Of a stretch of DNA of 64,000 nucleotides, positions 34,714 through 43,698 are shown piece by piece. The notes beneath the pieces were generated by a model, which saw only the letters and a list, made by a program, of their open reading frames with translations, had not been told where the DNA came from and did not search any database. The translations under genes and the position numbers were made by a program. This DNA is from Pseudomonas sp. M47T1. GTDB taxonomy: Bacteria > Pseudomonadota > Gammaproteobacteria > Pseudomonadales > Pseudomonadaceae. Every line of letters begins with the position of its first letter. The first letter of the stretch is position 1. Where the stretch lies: NCBI RefSeq assembly GCF_000263855.1, contig NZ_AJWX01000015.1, positions 96,275 to 160,274 on the forward strand. The letters are read 5' to 3'.

Positions 34714-35123
34714 TGCGGGTTGTATTGGATACCAACATCCTGTTCAGTGCGTTGATCTCACCGCATGGGGCTCCTGATGCGATCTATCGGGCCTGGCGTT
34801 CAGCTCGCTTCGAGGTGGTGACTTCGCGGGCACAGCTCGACGAAATTCGTCGCGCCAGTCGTTACCCCAAGCTTCAGGCCATCCTTCAGCCTGCCAAAGT
34901 GGGGGCCATGATCAATAACCTGCAACGGGCGATGGTGCTGGAGCGCTTGACCATCGAGATTGAAGCCGATGATCCGGATGACTCCTTTCTGCTGGCCATG
35001 GCCTTGGCAGGCAATGCGGACTACCTGGTAACCGGTGATCGCCGCGCAGGCCTCTTGCAACGCGGGCATATCGAACGCACGCGGATTGTCACTCCCGCCG
35101 TGTTCTGCACCGAGGTACTGTGA
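34713..35123 (+). CDS. PIN-domain toxin of the transposon TA pair
   Basis: A 136-residue PIN ribonuclease of the COG1569 type. The acidic active-site residues are in VLDTNILFSAL (first Asp), DEIRRASRYPK, DDPDDSFLLAMAL and LVTGDRRAGLL. All four positions are present and the frame is intact, unlike the surrounding transposition genes. The product should be an endoribonuclease neutralised by the RHH partner. Such pairs are known passengers next to tnpR/tnpA in Tn3-family elements. Confidence 0.88.
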   Translation: MRVVLDTNILFSALISPHGAPDAIYRAWRSARFEVVTSRAQLDEIRRASRYPKLQAILQPAKVGAMINNLQRAMVLERLTIEIEADDPDDSFLLAMALAGNADYLVTGDRRAGLLQRGHIERTRIVTPAVFCTEVL

Positions 35124-35126
35124 TCG

Positions 35127-36440
35127 ATGCCGGTTGGCTTTCTGACTCAGGAACAACGCGACGGCTTTGGTCACTATGTCGATCCTCCTAGCCGCGAAGA
35201 GCTGGAACGCTATTTCCACCTGAGCGATGACGACCACAAAGCCCTCCTGCGGCTGCGCGGCGAACACAACCGCCTCGGCTACGCCACGCAACTGACCAGC
35301 GTCCGCTACCTGGGCACCTTCCCTAAGACTTTTCTGCCGTTCCGGATGAGGTGCTGCAAGCACTCAGTCGTCAGCTCGGCATCAATGATCCGACTTGCAT
35401 CCTGGCCTATGCTGAAACCCGCCAGCGTCAACGTCATGCTGGCGAGATTCAGGAGCGTTATGGCTATCGGGTGTTTGCTGACTCCAGCGTCGGCTTTCGA
35501 CTTGCTCGCTGGCTGTATGCGCTGTGCTGGACAGGGACAGATCGTCCTGGTGAGTTGTTCAATCGGGCGACGACCTGGTTACTGACGCACAAGGTTTTAC
35601 TGCCGGGTGTAACTACTGGAGCGGTTTATCGCCCAACTGCGCAGTCGGTTCGAAGAACGCCTCTGGCTCACCTGGGCCGCAGCGTGACCGAGAAGCAGAG
35701 ACAGCACCTGCAAGAATTGCTGGCAGTGGTCGAAGGCAACCGTTACTCCCGCTTGGATCAATTGCTCTCCGGCCCGGTGATGATCAGTGGGCCCGCCTGA
35801 TCCGTGCGCTACGGCGACTCGATGACGTGCGAGGCATCGGCATCACCTTGCCCGCAGCGGCCCATATCCCACCCAGCCGAATTGCGGCCCTGGCACGCTT
35901 TGCCAACACGGCCAAGGTCACAGCGATCAACCGGCTGCCGGCATCGCGGCGGATGGCAACGTTGGTGGCGTTTGCGCTTTGTCTGGAGGAGACTGCGCAT
36001 GACGACGCCCTGGAAGTTTTGGAAGCCTTGCTGCGCGACCTGTTCAGCAACGCAGAGAGGGCCGACAAGAAAGCTCGGTTGCGCAGTCTAAAGGATCTGG
36101 ATCGCTCGGCGGCAACGCTCGCCGCCGCATGCAAGGTGGTGCTGGATAGCTCAATCAGCGATGACAACGTCCGTGCCCGGCTGTTCAACGACCTACCGCG
36201 TATCACGCTGGAGAAAGCCCTCGAAGAGGTCACCGCGTTGGTCCGTCCGGCCAACGATGTGTATTACCTCGCCCTGGAGGAGCGCTACCGCAGCGTGCGC
36301 CGTTTCCTTCCCGACCTATTGAAGCATGTCCGCTTCGGCTTCAGTCCGGCAGGCAAGGGCGTGCCCTCGTCGGCATTTGAAGGCTGGAGCTTACCAAAAA
36401 CCTGGCCAGGTACGCTGCTGACGGGTCAAGAAACAGGGTT
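35127..36440 (+). pseudogene. tnpA: Frameshifted, truncated tnpA (Tn3-family transposase)
   Basis: The N-terminal domain starts MPVGFLTQEQRDGFGHYVDP. The frame shifts near 35345 (to the frame reading DEVLQALSRQLGIND) and again near 35800 (to GIGITLPAAAHIPPSR). Similarity ends around PDLLKHVRFGF near 36345. Only about 430 of the usual 990 residues remain, and the DDE catalytic domain is absent. The right inverted repeat follows directly, so the deletion removed most of the 3' half while sparing the end. Confidence 0.88.
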
Positions 36441-36447
36441 ATCCGAG

Positions 36448-36485
36448 CTTAAGTGCACTTTCTGTTCCATTGCTCCCCAACCCCC
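36448..36485 (-). repeat. Right terminal inverted repeat of the Tn3-family element
   Basis: Reads CTTAAGTGCACTTTCTG then TTCCATTGCTCCCCAACCCCC, the complement of the left end. AATAT follows immediately as target duplication. Confidence 0.95.
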
Positions 36486-36578
36486 AATATCGCGACAAAG
36501 AAGGCGTAATACTGGCCCCCAAGGCGTTTTGTTCCAGCCAAAATCACCGTACTTTCAGGTGTTTGGGGAATGGATTGA

Positions 36579-36908
36579 ATGCGAAGTGTAATGTTCACGC
36601 TGGCAGGGTTTGCCCTGACCGGGGTTACGTTGTGCGCCCAGGCCAGGGACATTCGGCCCGATGACCGCTACCTGTGCAGCTGGGGCGCTGGCACCGCCGC
36701 CCGCGCCCAGGAACTCAAACTGTCGGGTGTGTCGCTGTACGCCGCGCGACAGAAAATCCAGACCATCAAATTCAGCAGGGGCTGGATGCGCATGATGGCC
36801 ATGGGCATCACCGAACAGACCTACGACAGCGCCTCGCGAGCGAAACCGGCCGTGGTCCACGACACTTTCTACGATGGCTGCATTCATTACACGCTGGCGC
36901 GCAAATAA
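36579..36908 (+). CDS. Secreted hypothetical protein
   Basis: A 109-residue protein with a signal peptide ending LCAQARDI. The mature part has two cysteines (RYLCSWGAGTAARAQE and YDGCIHYTLARK) that may form a disulphide, with SGVSLYAARQKIQ in between. I do not recognise the family beyond small periplasmic Pseudomonas proteins. The Tn3-family element ends 93 bases upstream, so its native promoter has probably been displaced. Confidence 0.7.
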   Translation: MRSVMFTLAGFALTGVTLCAQARDIRPDDRYLCSWGAGTAARAQELKLSGVSLYAARQKIQTIKFSRGWMRMMAMGITEQTYDSASRAKPAVVHDTFYDGCIHYTLARK

Positions 36909-36982
36909 CCGCGTCGCCAGCCCAGCTGTCATTTTCGCCCACCGCGCCTATCCTTGAGCGGGTCAATACAGTGGAGGCAAAC

Positions 36983-38002
36983 ATGACCCTACCAGCGAAT
37001 TCATTGATCGAAACGGCGCGTACCCTGATGGCTCCCGGCAAGGGCCTGTTGGCCATGGACGAGAGCCTGGGCACCTGCAACCGGCGGTTCGCGCCGCTGG
37101 GCATTGCCCAGACTGAAGAGAACCGCCGCCGTTATCGCGAGCTGCTGGTGACCACCCCACAGCTGGGCCAGTACATCAGCGGCGCCATCCTGTTCGAGGA
37201 AACCCTGTTCCAGCACAGCGCCGACGGCACGCCCTTCGTGGATATCCTCAAGGCTGCCGGCATTGTCACCGGCATCAAAGTGGATGCTGGCGCCCAGCCG
37301 CTGGCAGGCTTTGCTGGCGAGCGCATCACCGAGGGGCTGGACGGCCTGCGGGAGCGCCTGCAACGCTATGCCGCCCAAGGCGCCCGTTTCGCCAAGTGGC
37401 GGGCGGTGATTGCCATCGGCGACGGTATTCCCAGCCGCACGGCCATCGAAGCCAATGCCCAGGGCCTGGCCCGTTATGCAGCGCTGTGCCAGGAAGCGGG
37501 GCTGGTGCCCATCGTCGAGCCCGAGGTATTGATGGACGGCGATCACAGCCTGGCGCGCTGCCAGGCCGTGACCGGCGAGGTACTGGACGAGGTATTTACC
37601 CAGCTGCATCGCCATGCGGTGTTGCTGGAAGGCATGCTGCTCAAACCCAACATGGTAGTACCAGGGCAGGGCGGGGTACCCGCGTCGGTGGAAGAGGTGG
37701 CCCAGGCCACGGTGCAGACCCTGCGGCGCAAAGTGCCTGCTGCGGTGGGCGGTATTGCATTCCTGTCCGGCGGCCAGTCGTCACCACTGGCCACCGCGCA
37801 CCTGAATGCCATGCATCAGGGCCTGGCTCTGCCCTGGCCGTTGACCTTCTCCTATGGCCGCGCCCTGCAGGACGATGCGCTGCGCACCTGGGGGGGCGAT
37901 GATGCTAACCGTACCCAGGCACAACAGGCCCTGCTGCGTCGCGCCCAATGCAACGGTGCGGCGGCGCTGGGGCAGTACAGCGAGGCACTGGAAGCCGTTT
38001 AA
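36983..38002 (+). CDS. Fructose-bisphosphate aldolase, class I
   Basis: A 339-residue eukaryote-like class I aldolase. The Schiff-base lysine is Lys221 in LLKPNMVVPG. Other active-site elements are LLAMDESLGTCNRRF, ARFAKWRAVI, VEPEVLMDGDHS, FLSGGQSS and LTFSYGRALQ. It cleaves fructose-1,6-bisphosphate without metal. GTGGAGG precedes ATG 36983. Unlike the class II enzyme of the main Pseudomonas pathway, this form is usually accessory. Confidence 0.93.
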   Translation: MTLPANSLIETARTLMAPGKGLLAMDESLGTCNRRFAPLGIAQTEENRRRYRELLVTTPQLGQYISGAILFEETLFQHSADGTPFVDILKAAGIVTGIKVDAGAQPLAGFAGERITEGLDGLRERLQRYAAQGARFAKWRAVIAIGDGIPSRTAIEANAQGLARYAALCQEAGLVPIVEPEVLMDGDHSLARCQAVTGEVLDEVFTQLHRHAVLLEGMLLKPNMVVPGQGGVPASVEEVAQATVQTLRRKVPAAVGGIAFLSGGQSSPLATAHLNAMHQGLALPWPLTFSYGRALQDDALRTWGGDDANRTQAQQALLRRAQCNGAAALGQYSEALEAV

Positions 38003-38008
38003 GGCACC

Positions 38009-38761
38009 TCAGTGGGACCGGTCGGTGCGGGTTTCCACCGACCAGTACACCGTGCGTTGATAGTGGGCGTACAGCACCGTCTCGTGTTCGCGGCTCAGCG
38101 CAACGGCTTCATCATAGGCCGGGGAGGCCTGTATCGAGGCGCGGTCCAGGTCGAGGAATACTTTCTGTTCCTCCCACGACACCGCCTCAGTCCATTCCGG
38201 GGCAATCAGCACTTTGTGGCCGACCCACCAGTTGCTGGTGTTGACCACCAGGTATTGGACGGCCCAGGACGCGTCGTTGATCAGCAGGCTGTCCACATGG
38301 CCGATTTCACCGTCGGTGGCCTGGATGTGGTAACCGCTCACTTGCTGGCCGCTGCGCAGGCGCAAATCGTCTTTGGGCTCGATCACTTTGTCGGGGGCCG
38401 ACGCATCCGCGCGGGCGCTGTTCCACAGGCCGCCGGTGCCCCAGTAGTAGGGGTAGCCGTAGTAGCCGAGGTGGTCCATTTCGTGCTGGCGGGACACGGG
38501 CTTGTGGGTATCGATGTCGGGGCTGGCCTTGACCTGTTCGCGGGTGATGCTCAGGGTCAGTTGGCGGGTTTCATCGTCGCAGTGCTGGATCGACTGAGTT
38601 GAAATCAGCACCCGGCGGCTCTTGAGCCACGAGCCGGTTTCAACCACGAAATAGCGAATTACCCACGTGGCATCGTCGAAGTAAACATCCTTCACTTCGC
38701 CGATGTCACCGTCGGTGGCGCCCAGCGTGTAGTGCGTCAGGTCGTGCATGCTTCTTAACAT
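38009..38761 (-). CDS. Tandem PRC-barrel domain protein
   Basis: A 250-residue protein with two PRC-barrel domains. The first is at about residues 5-85 (TLGATDGDIGEVKDVYFDDA) and the second at about 135-215 (IQATDGEIGHVDSLLINDAS). A Tyr/Gly-rich linker (YYGYPYYWGTGG) joins them. No catalytic motif is present. Such proteins are common stress-associated cytoplasmic proteins of unclear role. It converges tail to tail with the aldolase, 6 bases apart. Confidence 0.88.
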   Translation of the reverse strand: MLRSMHDLTHYTLGATDGDIGEVKDVYFDDATWVIRYFVVETGSWLKSRRVLISTQSIQHCDDETRQLTLSITREQVKASPDIDTHKPVSRQHEMDHLGYYGYPYYWGTGGLWNSARADASAPDKVIEPKDDLRLRSGQQVSGYHIQATDGEIGHVDSLLINDASWAVQYLVVNTSNWWVGHKVLIAPEWTEAVSWEEQKVFLDLDRASIQASPAYDEAVALSREHETVLYAHYQRTVYWSVETRTDRSH

Positions 38762-38981
38762 GAGGGAAGTCCTGTCAAGTGCCGACCCGCGAGGCCGGCG
38801 GTGTTACAAGCATAGCCCGCACCCCCGGCAGGGCCCTTTGACACTGACGGACTGCTCAGCTTTGGGCCACGTCAATCCACTGCGCATTGACCCACTGTGC
38901 CATGCGTTCTGGGCACAGGCGCACGGCCGCATTAATGGCGCCGCCCGCCGGCAACACCTACGCCCACCAGACTACCGCGTT

Positions 38982-40217
38982 TCAAAGCGTGAAACGTCGA
39001 GGCGGCTGCGGCTTGACCATACCGAACGCACACACCACGCTGCCCACCCCGCACGCGGCAATCACCCAGGCCATGGGCCGTGGTGTCCCGTCGGCAAGGG
39101 CGCCTACCAGGCCTGAACCATAGATGCCTGAACCGTAGTGCAGCGCACCGATCAACGCCGACACGGCGCCGGCCACCTCGGGGAAGCCGTTCAGCGCGCC
39201 AATGATCGAATTGGCGATGATCAGGCCCGCGGCCGCCACGAACACGAACAAGGGCAACACCAAGCCCCACAAACCGGCAAAACCGGTGCTGGCGTCCACC
39301 GCCAGCCACAGGGACGCCAGCGCGGCAACCACCGTGCCTGCGCGCAGCAAACGGTCACTGCCCAGGCGTTTCACCAGTTTTGCGTTCAGCTGGTTGGCAA
39401 ACATGATGCCGACGATCCCGCCGCCAAACAGCAGCCCATACACCTGGGGAGACACGTGGTAGTAATTGATGTACGCGAAGGGTGTACCCGCTATGTACGC
39501 ATACATACCGGCATAATAGAAGCCACCGGCACCGGCGTAGCCCAACAGCTTCGCGTTACCCAGCAACTGGCCATAACGTCTTACCACGCCCAGCACCGAG
39601 GCCGGGTTGCGTCGCTCCACGGGCAGGGTCTCGGGCAAACGCTGGAGCGCCACCAGTGTCAGCGCACCCACGCCTGCCAACGCCCAGAAAATCAGGCGCC
39701 AGGAGCCGAACTTGACGATCAGGCCGCCAAGGCTCGGCCCCAGCAGCGGCGCGATCGCCATCACACTCATCAACGTCGACAGCATCTGCGCGGCCCGATG
39801 TCCCTCATACAAATCGCGCACCATCGCCCGGGCCAGCACGACGCTGGCGCAGGCGCCCACTGCCTGGATCGCACGCCAGGCAATCATCATCGGCGCGCTG
39901 TCGACCATGGCGCAGCCTGCCGACCCGAGGATAAACAGTAGCAGCCCTAGCGCCACCGGCAAGCGTCGGCCGTAGCGGTCGCCGATGGGGCCCCACAGCA
40001 GTTGGCCGAGACTGAAACCGATCAGGTAGCCGGAAATGGTCCACTCCACCTGGCCGGCATTGGCGTGCAGTGACTGCGCCATGGCGGGGAGGGCAGGAAG
40101 GTACACGTCGGTGGAAATGGAAGCGAACGCCATGAGCGCGCTGAGGATGGCCAGCAGCTTCAGGCTTTGGGTGTCCGAGGGCACGGCGCGTGTGGCAGGG
40201 TGTCCGTTGGGGTGCAT
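38982..40217 (-). CDS. Bcr/CflA-type multidrug MFS transporter
   Basis: A 411-residue, 12-helix drug:H+ antiporter (DHA1). Features are the N-terminal TDVYLPALPAMAQSLH, the motif A loop GPIGDRYGRRLPV and the motif C-like helix RAIQAVGACASVVLARAMVRD, all typical of Bcr/CflA exporters. It is a single-gene unit with about 240 bases of upstream non-coding DNA. It ends 220 bases from the PRC-barrel gene; nothing else convincing lies in that gap. Confidence 0.9.
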   Translation of the reverse strand: MHPNGHPATRAVPSDTQSLKLLAILSALMAFASISTDVYLPALPAMAQSLHANAGQVEWTISGYLIGFSLGQLLWGPIGDRYGRRLPVALGLLLFILGSAGCAMVDSAPMMIAWRAIQAVGACASVVLARAMVRDLYEGHRAAQMLSTLMSVMAIAPLLGPSLGGLIVKFGSWRLIFWALAGVGALTLVALQRLPETLPVERRNPASVLGVVRRYGQLLGNAKLLGYAGAGGFYYAGMYAYIAGTPFAYINYYHVSPQVYGLLFGGGIVGIMFANQLNAKLVKRLGSDRLLRAGTVVAALASLWLAVDASTGFAGLWGLVLPLFVFVAAAGLIIANSIIGALNGFPEVAGAVSALIGALHYGSGIYGSGLVGALADGTPRPMAWVIAACGVGSVVCAFGMVKPQPPRRFTL

Positions 40218-40403
40218 GGGGCAAAGAAGTCCAGGGAGGCGTGACCGTGCACTATAGGTTTCCCAGCGGCGCGTAACAATTGGTTGCTTGCTACTTGGGT
40301 AGATGAGCTTAATTCATTAATGCCGGCCAAAGAGCGCTGATTCAACTCGGAAAGAAACGCTTTAATAAACGGTGGTTTTTTTGCGAATGCGATCATGACC
40401 CCA

Positions 40404-40429
40404 CAAAAAACCCGACAAGGCAGTCGGGC
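40404..40429 (-). terminator. Intrinsic terminator of the repeat-protein gene
   Basis: On the minus strand, CCCGAC-TGCCTT-GTCGGG is followed by TTTTTT. It lies 32 bases beyond the stop of the 12-residue-repeat gene, giving a short monocistronic mRNA. Confidence 0.9.
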
Positions 40430-40460
40430 ATTCTGTGGGCAAGGGCGGGGTACGGATCAC

Positions 40461-40739
40461 TCATACGTGGGTGTTCAGTACGTGCTCCGAGCCGTCCTGG
40501 GCGACGCGGTTCAGCGTGCGATCGGAGCCATCTTGAGCGACGCGGTTCAATGTGCGGTCCGAACCATCTTGAGCGACGCGGTTCAGGGTGCGATCAGAAC
40601 CATCCTGAGCAACGCGTTGCAGGGTGTGTTCCGAGCCATCTTGCGCTACGCGGTTCAAGGTGCGGTCCGAGCCGTCCTGGGCAAATGCGTTGGCTGCCAA
40701 TACCGAGAAAGCGATGCCGAGGATGATTTGACGTTTCAT
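40461..40739 (-). CDS. Secreted protein of tandem 12-residue repeats
   Basis: A 92-residue protein. A signal peptide (about residues 1-20, ending ANAFA) is followed by six tandem units of the form QDGSDRTLNRVA, with variants EHTLQRVA and EHVLNTHV. The DNA shows matching 36-base tandem repeats. Nothing lies outside the repeats. I know Pseudomonas relatives only as hypothetical or 'phage infection' proteins. Regular charge and the conserved Asp-Gly-Ser could bind metal or be processed into identical 12-mers. It is monocistronic, with its own terminator. A 95-codon frame upstream (40736-41023) overlaps its start by ATGA. Confidence 0.82.
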   Translation of the reverse strand: MKRQIILGIAFSVLAANAFAQDGSDRTLNRVAQDGSEHTLQRVAQDGSDRTLNRVAQDGSDRTLNRVAQDGSDRTLNRVAQDGSEHVLNTHV

Positions 40740-41114
40740 GAGGTTGCTCTCCGTGAATCTGTGTTTGGGGGTGTGTGGCTAATGTTGCCCCCGGACGCGC
40801 AGAGAAGAACTTCATTGGCGTGATGCTGGATATCGATGAGGATGATGGCGGTGGCCAGGGTGCGCAGGTCCAGCTTGAACACCAAGCCCAGGCATGGCGC
40901 CGCTGCGCTGGCCTGGGTCATGGCCGAGTTCGTCGGCAGCTCCAGTTCAGGCGCAAACTGTACGTCGCCTCGCGGCAGGGCGTCTACACGTCGCCGTGGC
41001 TGCTCACAGGAATAGGCAATCATTCAACCGGATTGCTCTAACGAACGCGTGCCCGGGCCTGTGAATATGGATATCCGCGCTGGTAACCGCCAGCCATGAT
41101 TATGGAAGCCTAAA
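40740..41114. other. Intergenic region, no certain gene
   Basis: This 375-base stretch between two divergent genes holds their promoters. Open frames exist on both strands (minus 40736-41023, plus 40775-41041), but neither product resembles a known family or has a convincing ribosome site. The minus-strand frame overlaps the repeat-protein start by 4 bases, which keeps it as a weak candidate. Confidence 0.5.
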
Positions 41115-42170
41115 ATGTCAGTACATGCCTACGGCGCCTATGCCGGCGACAAACCCCTGGAACCCATGCAGGTTCACCGTCGCGAACCAGGCGCCCATGA
41201 CGTGGCCATCGACATCGCCTTCTGCGGTGTGTGCCACTCGGACCTGCACCAAGTGCGCGCTGAATGGGAGGGCACGCAGTTTCCGTGCGTCCCCGGTCAT
41301 GAAATCGTTGGCCGCGTGCGCGCCGTCGGCGCCCATGTCACCGGTTTCAAGGTGGGCGATCGGGTGGGCGTAGGGTGCCTTGTCGACAGCTGCAGACACT
41401 GCGCGGACTGCGAAGAAGGCCTGGAAAACTACTGCGACGGCATGGTGGGCACGTACAACTTCCCCACCCCGGACGCGCCCGGTTGGACCCAGGGCGGTTA
41501 CTCGGAACAGATGGTGGTGCATGAGCGCTATGTCCTGCACGTGCGCCATCCCGACCAGCAACTGGCGGCCGTGGCGCCGCTGTTGTGTGCCGGCATAACC
41601 ACTTACTCGCCACTGCGTCACTGGCAGGCCGGGCCCGGCAAGAAAGTCGGCGTGGTCGGCATCGGTGGCCTGGGCCACATGGGCATCAAGCTGGCCCACG
41701 CCATGGGCGCCCACGTGGTGGCATTCACCACCTCAGAGGCCAAGCGCGAAGCGGCCAAGGCCCTGGGTGCGGATGAAGTGGTGGTGTCACGGGACGCCGA
41801 GCAGATGGCGGCCCACACTAAAAGCTTCGACCTGATCATCAACACCGTGGCGGCGCCCCATGACCTGGATGCGTTCCTGGTGCTGCTCAAACGTGACGGC
41901 GTGCTGACCCTGGTGGGCGCACCGGCGTCGCCGCACCCATCGCCCAACGTGTTCAACATGATCATGAAACGCCGCACCCTGGCCGGCTCCATGATTGGCG
42001 GCATTACCGATACCCAGGAAATGCTGGATTTCTGCGCCGAACACCAGATTACCGCCGACATCGAGTTGATACGCGCCGACGAGATCAACGAGGCCTACGA
42101 GCGCATGCTCAAGGGTGACGTGAAATACCGCTTCGTCATCGACAGCGCCACGCTCAACCCTCAGGCCTGA
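41115..42170 (+). CDS. Zinc-dependent alcohol/aldehyde dehydrogenase (YahK type)
   Basis: A 351-residue medium-chain dehydrogenase of the cinnamyl-alcohol/YahK group. The catalytic zinc ligands are in CGVCHSDLH and PGHE; the structural zinc is in CRHCADCEEGLENYC; the cofactor motif is GIGGLGHMGIKLAHAMGA. YahK-type enzymes reduce a broad range of aldehydes with NADPH in the cytoplasm. It is a single-gene unit ending at a terminator hairpin and divergent from the repeat-protein gene. Confidence 0.92.
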   Translation: MSVHAYGAYAGDKPLEPMQVHRREPGAHDVAIDIAFCGVCHSDLHQVRAEWEGTQFPCVPGHEIVGRVRAVGAHVTGFKVGDRVGVGCLVDSCRHCADCEEGLENYCDGMVGTYNFPTPDAPGWTQGGYSEQMVVHERYVLHVRHPDQQLAAVAPLLCAGITTYSPLRHWQAGPGKKVGVVGIGGLGHMGIKLAHAMGAHVVAFTTSEAKREAAKALGADEVVVSRDAEQMAAHTKSFDLIINTVAAPHDLDAFLVLLKRDGVLTLVGAPASPHPSPNVFNMIMKRRTLAGSMIGGITDTQEMLDFCAEHQITADIELIRADEINEAYERMLKGDVKYRFVIDSATLNPQA

Positions 42171-42176
42171 CCCTAT

Positions 42177-42210
42177 GCCCCGTTGCCGTGCATGCGCCAA
42201 CGGGGCCTTC
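42177..42210 (+). terminator. Terminator of the alcohol dehydrogenase gene
   Basis: Arms GCCCCGTTG and CAACGGGGC around a 12-base loop, then CTTCT. It starts 7 bases after the stop codon. Confidence 0.75.
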
Positions 42211-42236
42211 TGCATTCCGGTGTGGGAACAGGCTTG

Positions 42237-42270
42237 CCAGCGAGCTTTTATGGCCCTGGAAGCTCGCTGG
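42237..42270. terminator. Hairpin downstream of the RND operon
   Basis: Perfect 11-base arms CCAGCGAGCTT and AAGCTCGCTGG with a 12-base loop, 2 bases past the end of the outer-membrane component gene. Confidence 0.7.
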
Positions 42271-42272
42271 GT

Positions 42273-43697
42273 TTACTTATTGGCGCTCGTTGTCAGGCTA
42301 TCCGCCTGCGCCACCCAGCCGCCGCCCGTTGCCTTGTAAACATCCACCATCGACTCAAACACCGCGCCTCGGGTAGTGGTGTAGTTCAACTCGGCATCAA
42401 ACAGGCTGCGCTCTGCATCCAGCACCTCGATGTAACTGGTATAGCCATTGTCATAGCGCAGCCGGGCATACCGGGTGTAGGTACGTAATGCCTCTACCTG
42501 TTTTTCCTGAAACGCCATCTGTTCGCGGTTTTTCTGTGACGCTACCAGGGCATTCTCCACGTCGCGGAAGGCTGACTGAATTGACTGCTGGTAGGTCAGC
42601 AAGGCCTGTTGTTGCAACGCCTCGGCCTGTTTGACCTGCCCGGCGATACCGCCGGCGGTGAAAATCGGCAGGCTGATGCCAGCGCCGTAGTTCCAGGTGC
42701 GGGCAGGCCCGGTAAACAGGTTGTTCAGCTCAGTGCTGGCGCTGCCCAGCAGGCCAGTCAGGGAGATGCTGGGGTAGTACAGCGCCTTGGCGGCACCGAT
42801 CTGAGCGTTGGCGGAGATTAGGTTCTGCTCGGCCTGGCGCAGGTCGGGGCGCTGTTGCAGCAGGTCGGACGCAAGCCCCGCAGGCACGCTGGGCAAAGTC
42901 AGTTGAGAGAGGTCGCGGCCGCGCAGGATAGCGCCGGGGTTACGGCCCAGCAGCACGGCCAGGTTGTTCTCCTGTTGCGCTACCTGGCCCTCGAATTGGG
43001 CGATGGAGGCCTGGGTGCGCTGGAATTCGGAGAGGTTTTGCGCCAACTCCATTTCCGAGATGGTGCCGGCCCCAAAGCGCAGTTTGAAAATTTCATAGGA
43101 GTCGCCGCGGGCCTTGGCGGTGGTACGGGAAATCTCCAGTTCGCGGTCCAGGTCGCGCAGGTTGATGTAGCTGGTGGCCACGGCCGATACCAAGCTGAGG
43201 ATAACCGTGCGCCGGCCTTCTTCGGAGGCCAGCAGGTCGGCGCGGGCCGATTCGTTGAGGCGGCGCAGGCGGCCCCAGATGTCCAGTTCCCAACTGACGC
43301 TGAGGGCCGCCTGGTAGGTGTTGTAGGTGGGGTCCACGCTTGAGTCCAGCGGCACCGGGCCACTGGCTCGCGGGGCGCGGTTGCGGTAGCCCTGCAGGTC
43401 TGCACCGACTTGGGGGAACATCTGCGAGCGCACTTCGCCGTAGCGGCCCTGGAACTGTTCAACGCGCGCGGCGGCGATCTTGATGTCCTTGTTCTCGGCC
43501 AGGGCGCTGCGGATCAGTTCGTCCAGCACCGGGTCGTTGAACTGCTGCCACCACAGTGTGTTGGACAAGGCCTTGGCCTCGGGGTCGGCGAAGCGATAGG
43601 CGGCCGGGGTGTCGATGGCGGGGCGTTGGTAGTCAGGGCCGACCATGCAGGCGGTCACCGCCAGGCACAGCAGCAGGGCAAGCGGGACGCGGGCCAT
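42273..43697 (-). CDS. RND efflux outer-membrane lipoprotein (OprM/OprN type)
   Basis: A 474-residue TolC-like channel of the NodT family. A lipoprotein signal ends LLCLAVTACMVGPDY, with acylation at the cysteine. Two similar repeats follow, with family landmarks WWQQFNDPVLDELI, VSWELDIWGRL and ISLPIFTAGG. It is the exit duct of the tripartite pump encoded just upstream. ATG 43697 was chosen so that the lipobox is correctly placed. It starts 1 base after the pump gene stop. Confidence 0.92.
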   Translation of the reverse strand: MARVPLALLLCLAVTACMVGPDYQRPAIDTPAAYRFADPEAKALSNTLWWQQFNDPVLDELIRSALAENKDIKIAAARVEQFQGRYGEVRSQMFPQVGADLQGYRNRAPRASGPVPLDSSVDPTYNTYQAALSVSWELDIWGRLRRLNESARADLLASEEGRRTVILSLVSAVATSYINLRDLDRELEISRTTAKARGDSYEIFKLRFGAGTISEMELAQNLSEFQRTQASIAQFEGQVAQQENNLAVLLGRNPGAILRGRDLSQLTLPSVPAGLASDLLQQRPDLRQAEQNLISANAQIGAAKALYYPSISLTGLLGSASTELNNLFTGPARTWNYGAGISLPIFTAGGIAGQVKQAEALQQQALLTYQQSIQSAFRDVENALVASQKNREQMAFQEKQVEALRTYTRYARLRYDNGYTSYIEVLDAERSLFDAELNYTTTRGAVFESMVDVYKATGGGWVAQADSLTTSANK

Positions 43698-43698
43698 C

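Larger units (their letters stand above)
33904..36485. mobile_element. Defective Tn3-family transposon with intact toxin-antitoxin pair
   Basis: A 2,582-base element with 38-base terminal inverted repeats (33904-33941 and 36448-36485). It is flanked by the 5-base direct duplication AATAT (33899-33903 and 36486-36490), the size made by Tn3-family transposition. Contents from left: a small hypothetical gene, an internally deleted resolvase, a possible res region, an RHH antitoxin, a PIN toxin and a frameshifted, truncated transposase. Removing it restores 'gcgaatatcgcg'. It cannot move by itself. Confidence 0.93.

Noticed and set aside
38856..38957. 33-codon minus-strand frame (NAAVRLCPERMAQWVNAQ)
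   Set aside because: Protein-like, but preceded directly by a stop and without a ribosome site. At best it is a fossil tail and too short to name.
40480..40680. CRISPR-like array (regular 36-base repeats)
   Set aside because: The units are contiguous, without spacers, and lie in frame inside a secreted repeat protein.
40775..41041. Plus-strand 88-codon frame in the repeat-gene promoter region
   Set aside because: No homology, no ribosome site, and composition like a shadow frame.
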